Assembly: GCF_900096975.1 (NCBI RefSeq)
Contig: NZ_FMYQ01000013.1
Span: 112,369-176,368 of the forward strand
Length of the DNA: 64,000 nucleotides
Origin: Paraburkholderia lycopersici
GTDB taxonomy: Bacteria > Pseudomonadota > Gammaproteobacteria > Burkholderiales > Burkholderiaceae
Reading direction: 5' to 3'
The first letter of the stretch is position 1. Each line of letters opens with the position of its first letter. Position numbers and translations under genes: made by a program. The notes beneath the pieces are model-generated. The model saw nothing but the letters and a program-made list of their open reading frames with translations, ran no database searches and was not told where the DNA came from. This document shows positions 9,241 to 17,765 of this stretch, in pieces.

Positions 9241-10980
9241 TCACTCCGCCGGAGACTCGCTATAACGCGCGAACTTCGACGTATGCCCGATGCCAGGATT
9301 AAAGCAGTTGCAGGGGTCGAGGCTTTCGTAAAACGCCTTCAGCGCGGGCTTCGCATAGTAGAGATGACCCACATTGTGCTCGGCCGGATATTCGGCGCCG
9401 CGCGCGTCGAGCAGTTTCCACATCTCATGTTCGAGTGCGAGGCAATCGTTCCCCTTGCGCACGATGTAGTCCTGATGAAATACGTGGCAAAGGAAATGCC
9501 CGTAATAGAGCTTGATCGCGATGGGCTTTTCCACGGCCTCCGGCAACCGCTCGAACCATTCGCGATCGTTGCGCCGCAACGCGATGTCGAGCGCGACGAT
9601 GTCCTCCACTTCGTCGCCATGCACCGCGCGATAGCGCACCGCCGCGCCCGCCGCCGCGAAGCGATGGAGAAACGCCTTGCTGCCCTCTTCATCGGTACAT
9701 TCGAAGAAGTCGCCGCTAGCCACGCCGAAAAACGCGTTCAGGTAGTGGCGGGTCTCGTCCACCATATCGGCCGATACCTTGAGCATCAGATGATGCTCAT
9801 AGCGCTGCCGGTAGTCCTTGAGCCTCGCGGGCAGATGGCTGGGAAAGCACTGGCTCACGGCCTGCATCATGCGGTCGGTGGCGTGCGCGGGCATGAACGG
9901 CAGCCGCTCGAACAACGCGTCGCAGCGGCTCTTGAAGGCGAACAACGCGGGCAGCCGCTGCGTGCCGAGATGCTGGATCAAGAGGAACATGTCCTTGCCG
10001 TAGCGTTCGGCAATATCGAAAGCGTCTCGATGCAGATATTCGCCGGCAATCGGCAGCTTCGAGAACTTGCCGAGTATGTCGCGGCGCAGGTCCGTCAACT
10101 CGGCCGTCTCGTTCGTGCCGATATAGAACACCTTCGCGCCGCGTTCGATCGGAAACGTGTCGAGCCGCACTGCGAACACCATCACCTTGCCCGCCGAGCC
10201 GGCGGACTCGTGCAGGCGCAGCGGGTCGGCGTTGTAGCGCGCGGGCGTGGCGGCGTCGATGTCGCGCACGTGCCCGGCGTAACCGTGGTCGGAGGCCGCG
10301 CCCGCGTCGTGCTGGATGTCCGCTTCGGGCAGTTCGCCGCGATCGAGGCGGCCGAGCACGTCTTCAGGCGTCTCGCCGAGGCGGATGCCGAGGTGGTTCA
10401 CGAGACTCAGGCTGCCGGTTGCGTCAATCCGCGCGAAAACGGTCATCTCCGTGTAGGCGGGGCCGCGCCGCACGAGCGAGCCGCCCGAGTTGTTGCAGAC
10501 GCCGCCAACCACCGAAGCGCCTATGCACGACGAGCCGATCACCGAATGCGGCTCGCGCCCGAGCGGCTTGAGCGTCTGCTCCAGTTGATCGAGCGTCGAA
10601 CCGGGCAGGCAGACCACCTGCTTGCCGCCGTCGATCACGTAGACCTTGCGCATGCGCGTCATGCTGACGATCACGACCTCGCGGTCGTAGTCGTCGCCGT
10701 CGGGCGTGGAACCGCCTGTGAGCCCCGTGTTCGAGGCCTGCGAGATGACGATCGCATTCGCGGCGACGCAGGCCTGCAGCACGCGCCACTGCTCGACGAG
10801 CGTACCGGGTTTCACGACGGCCGCCACCTTGCCCTCGCCGAAGCGAAAGCCCTTGCGATAGCGCCGTGTGGCTTCGTCACCGGTCAGCACATGCTGGCGA
10901 CCGACAACGGCGTGCAAAGACGCGATGAGCGACTCGCGCCCCGTGTTGGACGAGGCGGCGCGCCCGATGACGGTGGACAT
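9241..10980 (-). CDS. dld: Quinone-dependent D-lactate dehydrogenase
   Basis: 579 residues (E. coli Dld is 571). FAD-binding PCMH domain at the N terminus with ASNTGLTGGSTPDG and SSCIGASVVGGVCNNSGGSLV, then the Dld-specific membrane-binding and C-terminal domain, ending DPCNCFNPGIGHTSK. AGGAG lies 8 bases before ATG 10980. It oxidises D-lactate to pyruvate and passes electrons to the quinone pool from the inner face of the membrane. The LysR gene 11106-12005 lies upstream on the same strand with a 125-base gap and is a possible regulator. Confidence 0.95.
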   Translation of the reverse strand: MSTVIGRAASSNTGRESLIASLHAVVGRQHVLTGDEATRRYRKGFRFGEGKVAAVVKPGTLVEQWRVLQACVAANAIVISQASNTGLTGGSTPDGDDYDREVVIVSMTRMRKVYVIDGGKQVVCLPGSTLDQLEQTLKPLGREPHSVIGSSCIGASVVGGVCNNSGGSLVRRGPAYTEMTVFARIDATGSLSLVNHLGIRLGETPEDVLGRLDRGELPEADIQHDAGAASDHGYAGHVRDIDAATPARYNADPLRLHESAGSAGKVMVFAVRLDTFPIERGAKVFYIGTNETAELTDLRRDILGKFSKLPIAGEYLHRDAFDIAERYGKDMFLLIQHLGTQRLPALFAFKSRCDALFERLPFMPAHATDRMMQAVSQCFPSHLPARLKDYRQRYEHHLMLKVSADMVDETRHYLNAFFGVASGDFFECTDEEGSKAFLHRFAAAGAAVRYRAVHGDEVEDIVALDIALRRNDREWFERLPEAVEKPIAIKLYYGHFLCHVFHQDYIVRKGNDCLALEHEMWKLLDARGAEYPAEHNVGHLYYAKPALKAFYESLDPCNCFNPGIGHTSKFARYSESPAE

Positions 10981-11105
10981 GCGAAAGGCTCCTGCAAAAA
11001 AAGCGTGAGACCTTCAAGCATAAAACCCGCGACTCATTACGTCCAATATCGCCATCACGCTCGAACAAGACGAAAAACGTATAGATCGCGGTGCGCCCGG
11101 CAGAA

Positions 11106-12005
11106 TCAACCCTGCGTCGCATGGCGCGCCGCCTCGCGCACTATGCGCACGAAGTTCTGCACCGTGGGCGCCTTTTCGCGCGGACGATGCACGAGCGCAA
11201 TGGTGGTATGCAGCGTGCCGCCCTTCAGGTCGTGATACGTCACGCCCTTGGCCTGAATCTGCCGCATCGACGAAGGGATCAGCGTGACGCCGAAGCCCGC
11301 CGCCGCCATGTTGACCGTCGAGGAAATCTGCGGCGACTCCATGCTGATGACCGGGTTGAAGCCCGCTGCGTGGCACGCGCTGATGATCGAGTCGTAGAGA
11401 TCGGGGCCGATCGAGCGAGGAAACAGAATGAGCGGGTCGCCGGCGAGTTCGCCGAGCGCGAGGCTGCGGCGGCGCGCGAGCCGATGGCGCGGCGGCAGCA
11501 CGGCCAGCACGTCCTCCTCCACGAGCGGCTGCGTGGCGAGCCCGCGGCAATCGAGCGGCAAGCGCACGAACGCCGCGTCCACTTTCGCGTCGCTCACGCG
11601 ATCGAGCAGCACGGAACTGTTGCTCTCCTCGCAACCGATCACGACGCCGGGATACGCGCCGCGATAGCGCTGCAGCACGGTTGCGACGAGCGGATGAAAC
11701 ACCGTGGAGCCCGCAAAGCCCAGTACGAGCCGGCCGGTCTCGCCGCGCCCGGCATTTTGCGCCTCCGCAAGCGCCAGATCCGCGTCGTCGACGATTCGTT
11801 GCGCGCGCTCGCGAAAGAGCCGCCCAGCCTCGGTCAGCTCGACGCGCCGCGAGTGGCGGATGAAGAGCCGCGTGCCGATTTCCTTTTCGAGCTTGAGGAT
11901 CTGCTGGCTGAGCGGCGGCTGCGCAATGCCGAGAAAGTTCGCGGCCTCGCTGAAATGCAGGTACTCCGCGACGGCGAGAAAGTAGCGTAGTTGCCGGAAT
12001 TCCAT
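11106..12005 (-). CDS. LysR-family transcriptional regulator
   Basis: 299 residues, typical LTTR length. The N-terminal winged HTH MEFRQLRYFLAVAEYLHFSEAA ... LSQQILKLEKEIGTRLFIRHSR is canonical for the BenM/CatM/CbbR branch, followed by the effector-binding domain (VLGFAGSTVFHPLV, GFGVTLIPSSM). AAAAGG precedes ATG 12005. Same strand as dld, just downstream, so it may control dld or a gene elsewhere; the inducer is unknown. Confidence 0.93.
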   Translation of the reverse strand: MEFRQLRYFLAVAEYLHFSEAANFLGIAQPPLSQQILKLEKEIGTRLFIRHSRRVELTEAGRLFRERAQRIVDDADLALAEAQNAGRGETGRLVLGFAGSTVFHPLVATVLQRYRGAYPGVVIGCEESNSSVLLDRVSDAKVDAAFVRLPLDCRGLATQPLVEEDVLAVLPPRHRLARRRSLALGELAGDPLILFPRSIGPDLYDSIISACHAAGFNPVISMESPQISSTVNMAAAGFGVTLIPSSMRQIQAKGVTYHDLKGGTLHTTIALVHRPREKAPTVQNFVRIVREAARHATQG

Positions 12006-12154
12006 ACCTTTTTCGTCTTGATGCGACCGGTGGATTGTGAACCTGCCGTGCGCGCGCGTCCAACCCGAAGGCGTAACGCGCGCGCAACCGGTATTGCATC
12101 ATGACGGCGCGGCGTGCAGCCGGCACCTCGGCCGTAAGGCGAACGCGCCGCGAG

Positions 12155-13699
12155 TCAGCCTAGACCCACGCGTGTCTCGTCGACGAACTTCTCCGTGGCG
12201 TCGTCGATCTTGCGGCCCTTGCGGCCGGTCGGGCCATGAATGTAGACGCTTTTCATATCCATCTGCGGGGCGCCGCTCATGGCGGGCGGCGGCGTCATCT
12301 CGTAGCGGACCTCGCGCGCGTGATCGGCCATCTGCAGGCGCGGATCGAACACCGAGTTGAAGCGCCACAGCATGCGCACGAAATTGGTCTGGCCGCGCAG
12401 CAGCAGGCGCGTGGCCTGCCCCGCGGCGCCGCGCAGCGCCGTCCATCCCAGATGCTTGCGGTTGAGCACCTGCTGCGTGCGCACGAGCTCCGCGTAGAAC
12501 TCCGGCAGCGGCAGCCTCGTCGGCACCACGGCGTGCTGGATGTCGTAAAGACGATAGTCGAGGCTCGTAAGGCGGCGCGCCTCGCGCTGCCAGTTCTCCG
12601 TGCCCGGATACGGCGTGTTCACGCTGATGTTGACGATCTCGGGGATCTCCAGGCACCACTGCCGGATCGTCTCGAAGCGCGCGCGGTCCCAGTCCGGATC
12701 GGCGATCAGGTTGATCGCCACCGTGATGCCGAGCGAGCGCGCGAACTCGAGCGCCTCGAAATTGCGGTCGAGGCTGATGCGCTTGCGAAACGCCTTGAGC
12801 CCCTCCTCGTCGATCGCCTCCAGACCCAGGAACATGTACTTCAGGCCAATGGACTCCCACAGCCGGAACACGTCCTTGTTGCGCAGGAGCACGTCCCCGC
12901 GCGTCTCCAGGTAATAGCGCTTCTTGATGCCGCGCCGCTTGATCGCCTCGCCTATCGCCATGCCGTGCTCGGCGTGCACGAAGGCCACATCGTCGACGAT
13001 GAACACGCCGGGCTCGCGCAGCGCCGCCAGTTCGTCCACGACGACTTCGGGGCTGCGCGTGCGGTAGCTGCGCCCATAGAACGTCCACGCGCTGCAGAAC
13101 GTGCAGTCCCACGGGCAGCCGCGCGCGAATTCGATGGAGGCGCAGGGATCGAGCGTGCCGATGAAATACTTGCGCCGATGGCGCAGCAGGTCGCGCGCGG
13201 GCCGTATGGGATCGAGGTTTTCGACAAAGCGCGGCGGCGGCCCCGATCCCTCGGTCGTCACGACGCCGGGCACCGCGAGCAGGTCGCCGCCGCGCGCCAC
13301 CGCTTCGAGCAGCGCGTTCACCGAAGCTTCGCCTTCGCCGCGCAGCACGCAGTCGATCGCGCCTTCGGCATGACGCAGCAGATCGTGCACCGTGAACGAC
13401 ACGCTGTGCCCGCCCACGAACACGAAGCACGCGGGCAACACGGCCTTCACGGCCTTCGAAAGATCGATGATCTCGGGAATGTTCGCCAGATAATTGCCCG
13501 AAAAGCAGAGCGCCTCGGGTTGCCAGTTGCGCACCATGCGCATGAGGTCGCGGTGCGTCTCGACCTGCAGGTCGATGAGCCTCACGTCATGGCCGGCGTC
13601 GCGCGCGGTGCCGGCGACCGATTCGAGACCCAGCGGCTCGAGCCGCAGGAACACGCGCGTGTACATCAGTCCGCTCGGGTGGACAGCAAGCAATCTCAT
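12155..13699 (-). CDS. hpnR: B12-binding radical SAM protein, hopanoid C-3 methylase HpnR
   Basis: 514 residues from ATG 13699, fixed by a strong AAGGAGG 6 bases upstream. N-terminal cobalamin-binding-like domain (MRLLAVHPSGLMYTRVFLRLEPLGLE; FVFVGGHS) then a radical SAM barrel with C195-x3-C199-x2-C202 (RGCPWDCTFCSAW). The pattern through LDPCASIEFARG, YYLETRGDVL, MFLGLEAIDEE and DYRLYDIQHAV agrees with HpnR as I remember that family. HpnR transfers a methyl group from cobalamin/SAM to C-3 of hopanoids, modifying membrane rigidity. No squalene-hopene cyclase or other hpn gene lies nearby. Confidence 0.82.
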   Translation of the reverse strand: MRLLAVHPSGLMYTRVFLRLEPLGLESVAGTARDAGHDVRLIDLQVETHRDLMRMVRNWQPEALCFSGNYLANIPEIIDLSKAVKAVLPACFVFVGGHSVSFTVHDLLRHAEGAIDCVLRGEGEASVNALLEAVARGGDLLAVPGVVTTEGSGPPPRFVENLDPIRPARDLLRHRRKYFIGTLDPCASIEFARGCPWDCTFCSAWTFYGRSYRTRSPEVVVDELAALREPGVFIVDDVAFVHAEHGMAIGEAIKRRGIKKRYYLETRGDVLLRNKDVFRLWESIGLKYMFLGLEAIDEEGLKAFRKRISLDRNFEALEFARSLGITVAINLIADPDWDRARFETIRQWCLEIPEIVNISVNTPYPGTENWQREARRLTSLDYRLYDIQHAVVPTRLPLPEFYAELVRTQQVLNRKHLGWTALRGAAGQATRLLLRGQTNFVRMLWRFNSVFDPRLQMADHAREVRYEMTPPPAMSGAPQMDMKSVYIHGPTGRKGRKIDDATEKFVDETRVGLG

Positions 13700-13970
13700 G
13701 AAGCCTCCTTGCGAGACGCCTGCCCCGACGCGGCATAGCAGCGCGGAGGGCCGGACGCTCACGGTCGTTCACGGGGGTGGCCGCGTGCGCGCAATCGGGT
13801 AACGGGTTGTCGAGCGAAGAGACGCCGTTATCGCAACGCGCAGCACGCGCCGGGACTGCCGGGCGCCGTTGACGCCCGCCGGAGACGGCGCGAGCCTCGC
13901 GCCTCGACACTGCTGCTTCGCGAAAGTCTACGCGCGTTCGCGCATTGCTGCCGCCGCGCGGTCAGGCGCG

Positions 13971-15461
13971 TCAGAAACTGCCGAACAGCGACCCGAGCAC
14001 GATCACCACAGCCAGCGCGATGAGCGCGCCGACGATGCTCACTACCACGAGATCGCGATAGCTCTCGCGATGCGTCGAGCCGCACACGGCCAGCAGCGTC
14101 ACCACGGCGCCGTTGTGCGGCAGGCTGTCGAGCGTGCCCGACGACATCACGGCAACGCGGTGCAGCAGCGCGGGATCGATGCCATGCTCGGCGGCGAGCC
14201 GCATGTAGGTGCCGCCTAGCGCGTCGAGCGCGATGGTCAGACCGCCCGAAGCGGAGCCCGTCAGGCCGGCCAGCAGGTTAGTGGCGACGGCGAGCGAGAC
14301 GAGCGGCCCGCCGCCGATGCCGAGCACCCAGTCGCGCACGACTTCGAACGCGGGCAGCGCCGCGATCACGGCACCGTAGCCGACGAGGCTGCCCACGCTC
14401 AACACGGGCAGCACCGAGGCGTTGGCGCCGGCATCGACGCTCTCGCGCAGCGCGCCCAGCCGCCCTCGGTTCAACGCCACCAGCACGATGATGCCGAGCG
14501 CGAGCGCCACCGAAACGCCCCACACGCCCGCCACGGCCGAGAGCGTGGTCGCCCCCCAACGCGGTTCGGCCAGATAGGTGGCGTCGATGTGCGGAAACAC
14601 CACGACGTTCATCACGAAGTTCATCGCCACGACGACCACGAGCGGCGCGAGCGCGACGAACGGCGACGGCGGCCCGGCGTAGTCCGACGCAGCCGCGCCG
14701 TTGACGATCTCGGCGGGGTCGAAGGCTTGCGCGAGCGTTGCGCGCTCGCGCACGAGTCCCGACTTGCCGCGATCCTCGTCTTCGGCGCCGCCGTGGTCGG
14801 GCTCGACGAAGCCCTCGCCGTTGCGCCGCGCCGCCGCCGCCGCGCGCCCGAGCCACCAGAGGCCGAAGCCCGCCATCACGAGGCTCGCGACCACGCCGAG
14901 GCCGGGCGCGGCGAATGGCGTCGTCCCGAAAAACGGCATCGGAATCGCGTTTTGCAGCGCCGGCGTGCCGGGCAGCGCCGACATCGTGAAGGTCGCGGTG
15001 CCGAGCATGATCGCGGCCGGCATCAGCCGGCGCGGAATATCGGCGGAACGAAAGAGCGCCTGCGCCATCGGCGCGAGCACGAAGAACGCCACGAACAGGC
15101 TCACGCCGCCGTAGGTGACGAGCGCGCCGCCCAGCACCACGGCCACGAGCGCGTGGCGCGTGCCGAGCCTGTCGATCATGAAGCGCGCCACGGCGTCCAC
15201 CGAACCGCTGTCCTCCATCAGCTTGCCGAACAGCGAGCCGAGCAGGAACAACGGGAAAAACTGCGCGAGAAAGCGGCCCGTGCTCGACATGAAGGTCTGC
15301 GTCCAGTGCGCGAGCACGGGCTCGCCGGAGACGAGCGCGGCCAGCATGGCGCACAGCGGCGCGAGCAGGAGCACGCTCCAGCCGCGATACGCGAGCCAGA
15401 TGAGCAGCGTCAGGCTCAGCAGCATGCCTCCGAGTCCGAGCGCCAGCGCGCCCGCGCTCAT
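13971..15461 (-). CDS. GntP-family permease (possible hydroxybutyrate/gluconate-type symporter)
   Basis: 496 residues starting at ATG 15461, which overlaps the stop of the patatin gene (ATGA), implying translational coupling. About 12-14 hydrophobic segments; typical GntP features include an early QFFPLFLLGSLFGKLMEDSGS and late LTGSASGGLTIALDALG and SSGTLDSLPHNGAVVTLL. Inner-membrane carboxylate:H+ symporter by family. Pairing with a patatin suggests import or export of a hydroxy-acid released by the lipase, for example 3-hydroxybutyrate; this is an inference. Confidence 0.88.
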   Translation of the reverse strand: MSAGALALGLGGMLLSLTLLIWLAYRGWSVLLLAPLCAMLAALVSGEPVLAHWTQTFMSSTGRFLAQFFPLFLLGSLFGKLMEDSGSVDAVARFMIDRLGTRHALVAVVLGGALVTYGGVSLFVAFFVLAPMAQALFRSADIPRRLMPAAIMLGTATFTMSALPGTPALQNAIPMPFFGTTPFAAPGLGVVASLVMAGFGLWWLGRAAAAARRNGEGFVEPDHGGAEDEDRGKSGLVRERATLAQAFDPAEIVNGAAASDYAGPPSPFVALAPLVVVVAMNFVMNVVVFPHIDATYLAEPRWGATTLSAVAGVWGVSVALALGIIVLVALNRGRLGALRESVDAGANASVLPVLSVGSLVGYGAVIAALPAFEVVRDWVLGIGGGPLVSLAVATNLLAGLTGSASGGLTIALDALGGTYMRLAAEHGIDPALLHRVAVMSSGTLDSLPHNGAVVTLLAVCGSTHRESYRDLVVVSIVGALIALAVVIVLGSLFGSF

Positions 15462-16516
15462 TTCAGCACCCCTTCGAGGAGCGCTTCGAAATCGAACGTG
15501 GAGGCCACGCCAAGTTGCGCGCCGTGCCGCGCGAGAAACGCTTCGGCCACGAGGCGGCCCTCGTCGCGCAGCATCGTGATGAAGGACCACTCGGCATTGA
15601 GCTTCGACGACGAGCCGAGCGTGGCGAGCTTCGCGCTATGCACGCGATGCAGGCGCATGTGCGCCCATCGGCGGCCTTCCTCGCTGCCGGCGTCGGCGAC
15701 CTTGTGCAGCAGCGCCATCATGCGCAGCTCCTTGATGAGCGGCGAGTTGAACGCGATCTCGTTCACGCGGTTGACGATGTCGCGCGCCGAGCGCGGCGTG
15801 CCAGCGCGCTCGACGGGATTCACCTGCACGAGGATCGTGTCGATCGAGTCGGTTTCGCGCACGAGCGGCGAGATGGTCGGATTGCCCACATAGCCGCCGT
15901 CCCAGTAGGCCTCGCCGTCGATCTCGACAGCTTGGAACAGCGTGGGCAGGCAGGCGGAGGCGAGCAGCGCATCGGGCGTGAGGTCGGCGTTGCGGAACAC
16001 GCGCGCCTGACCGTTGGCGACGCGCGTGGCCGTGACGAAGAGCTTGATGCGCGAGTTGCGCAGCGCGTCGAAGTCGATGGTGTCGACGAGAATGCTGCGC
16101 AGCGGGTTCACGCTCGCGGGATTCAGGTCGTAGGGGGAAACGACGCGCGCCATCATGTCGAGCGCGACGAATATCGGCGAATGGTCGAGCGTCCAGCGGC
16201 CGAGCAGGATGTCGATGGGACCGCGCCGGAACGGGCTGAAGCGCGCACCGTCTGCCACGCGGCGCCAGAAACGCGCGAGCGCCTCGCGCGCGCCGGCCAC
16301 ACCGCTGCCCGCATAGCCGCTCGCGAGCACTGCCGCGTTCATCGCACCCGCCGAGGTGCCGGAAATGCCTTCGATCTGCAGCCACGGCTCTTCGAGCAAG
16401 CGGTCCAGCACGCCCCATGTATAAGCGCCGTGGGAGCCGCCGCCTTGCAGTGCAAGGTCGACCAGCAAAGGCTCGGCGCGGGCCGCGCGGCTTGACGTCT
16501 CGGGTTCAGCGGGCAT
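15458..16516 (-). CDS. Patatin-like phospholipase
   Basis: 352 residues. Oxyanion loop LQGGGSHGAYTWGVLD, nucleophile motif GTSAG (GxSxG) and catalytic Asp in YWDGGYVGNP make a complete Ser-Asp dyad. No signal peptide is evident, so it is probably cytoplasmic or peripheral. It hydrolyses acyl esters. In related bacteria similar proteins sit with polyhydroxybutyrate/3-hydroxybutyrate genes, consistent with the coupled GntP permease. Divergent from the gene at 16689. Confidence 0.93.
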   Translation of the reverse strand: MPAEPETSSRAARAEPLLVDLALQGGGSHGAYTWGVLDRLLEEPWLQIEGISGTSAGAMNAAVLASGYAGSGVAGAREALARFWRRVADGARFSPFRRGPIDILLGRWTLDHSPIFVALDMMARVVSPYDLNPASVNPLRSILVDTIDFDALRNSRIKLFVTATRVANGQARVFRNADLTPDALLASACLPTLFQAVEIDGEAYWDGGYVGNPTISPLVRETDSIDTILVQVNPVERAGTPRSARDIVNRVNEIAFNSPLIKELRMMALLHKVADAGSEEGRRWAHMRLHRVHSAKLATLGSSSKLNAEWSFITMLRDEGRLVAEAFLARHGAQLGVASTFDFEALLEGVLK

Positions 16517-16688
16517 TGCGGCTCCGTTCCAGATCGACCACCGGCGAGGTTACAGGAAAAGCGCAAACGGCCGCGCGAGGATGGCGCACGACAGGGCGGT
16601 TAGTTGCGATGTCGAGGGTTGGGCGCCGGCCGCCGAAAGATATTCCGTTTGGTAGACTGGCTCTCCCGCCCTTTCCCTTCGCCGCGCC

Positions 16689-17696
16689 GTGCCGACTGTT
16701 CTCCCGCTTCCCGCGCTGCTAGAAGAAATTCGGGCCTGCCGCGCCTGCGCGGACGCGCTGCCGCTCGGCCCGCGCCCCGTGCTGCAGGCGAGCGCCACCG
16801 CACGCCTCCTGATCGTCGGCCAGGCGCCGGGCGCGAAGGTCCACGCCTCTGGCATCCCTTGGGACGACGCGAGCGGCGAACGCCTGCGCGAGTGGCTCGG
16901 TATCGACAGCGAAACGTTCTACGACGTCGCGCGAGTGGCGATCGTACCGATGGGGTTCTGCTATCCGGGTCGAGGCAGCGGCGGCGACAACCCGCCGCGC
17001 CCCGAATGCGCGCCGCTCTGGCACGAAAAGCTCATCGACCAGTTGAAGGGCGTGGGCCTCACGTTGCTGGTCGGCCAGTACGCCCAGCGGCACTTCCTCG
17101 GCGGCCGGCGCAAGCCGTCGCTCACCGAAACCGTCGCCGCATGGCGCGAGTACGCGCCCGACTACGTGCCGTTGCCGCACCCGTCGCCGCGCAACCAGCC
17201 GTGGCTCAAGCGCCACCCCTGGTTCGAGCACGACGTGCTGCCGGCTTTGCAGGAACGCGTGGGCGCGTTGCTCGCACCCGCGAAACACACGGCGCGAGAG
17301 GCGCAATCCGCTAACAAGGACTCGACGATGACGAAACCGGCAATCGATATCCAGCGTGTCTACGGGCCGCTGCCCGAGGGCGGGCGCCACTGCTTTCTGG
17401 TGGACCGGCTGTGGCCGCGGGGGCTGCGCAAGGAGGCGCTCGCGAACGTAGCGTGGCTGAAGAACGTGGCGCCGAGCACCGGGCTGCGTCAGTGGTTCCA
17501 CAAGGACCCGGCGCAGTGGGCCGAATTCAGAAAGCGCTATCTGGCCGAGCTGGACGCCAATCCGGACGCCTGGCAGCCGCTCGCCGAAGCGGCCGCCGAA
17601 GGGCACATCACGCTGCTCTATGGTTCGCACGACACGGAGCGCAATCATGCGATCGTGCTGCGCGAGTATCTGGAGAAGCAGTCGAAGCGCAAGTGA
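16689..17696 (+). CDS. Uracil-DNA-glycosylase-like domain fused in frame to DUF488
   Basis: 335 residues from GTG 16689 (no clear ribosome site). Residues about 1-195 are UDG superfamily: motif 1 VGQAPGAKVHASGIPWDD, four Cys/His-like positions early (CRACAD), motif 2 LPHPSPRNQPWLKRHPWF. From residue 214 (MTKPAIDIQRVYGPLP) to the end it is a complete 122-residue DUF488 protein (VDRLWPRGLRKE, W..H.DP). Normally these are separate genes. An internal ribosome site and ATG at 17328, and a TAA in another frame at 17312-17314, suggest two ancestral genes joined by a frameshift or small indel near the end of the first. The glycosylase part would excise uracil or a related base; DUF488 function is unknown. 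Confidence 0.8.
   Translation: MPTVLPLPALLEEIRACRACADALPLGPRPVLQASATARLLIVGQAPGAKVHASGIPWDDASGERLREWLGIDSETFYDVARVAIVPMGFCYPGRGSGGDNPPRPECAPLWHEKLIDQLKGVGLTLLVGQYAQRHFLGGRRKPSLTETVAAWREYAPDYVPLPHPSPRNQPWLKRHPWFEHDVLPALQERVGALLAPAKHTAREAQSANKDSTMTKPAIDIQRVYGPLPEGGRHCFLVDRLWPRGLRKEALANVAWLKNVAPSTGLRQWFHKDPAQWAEFRKRYLAELDANPDAWQPLAEAAAEGHITLLYGSHDTERNHAIVLREYLEKQSKRK
17316..17330 (+). promoter_or_regulatory. Internal ribosome site for the DUF488 moiety
   Basis: AAGGA followed by 7 bases and ATG at 17328-17330, in frame with the upstream domain. This is the likely native start of DUF488 (122 residues) and allows it to be made separately despite the fused frame. Confidence 0.6.
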
Positions 17697-17765
17697 GCGG
17701 GCCCTGCCCGGCATTTGGTGCGGCCAGGGCACGTCGCCGCGCCATGGCCGCGCTCATTGCGCTCA

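Noticed and set aside
9079..11235. 718-residue plus-strand open frame
   Set aside because: Antisense shadow of dld: Arg/Ala/His-rich, no family motif; long empty frames are expected opposite high-GC genes.
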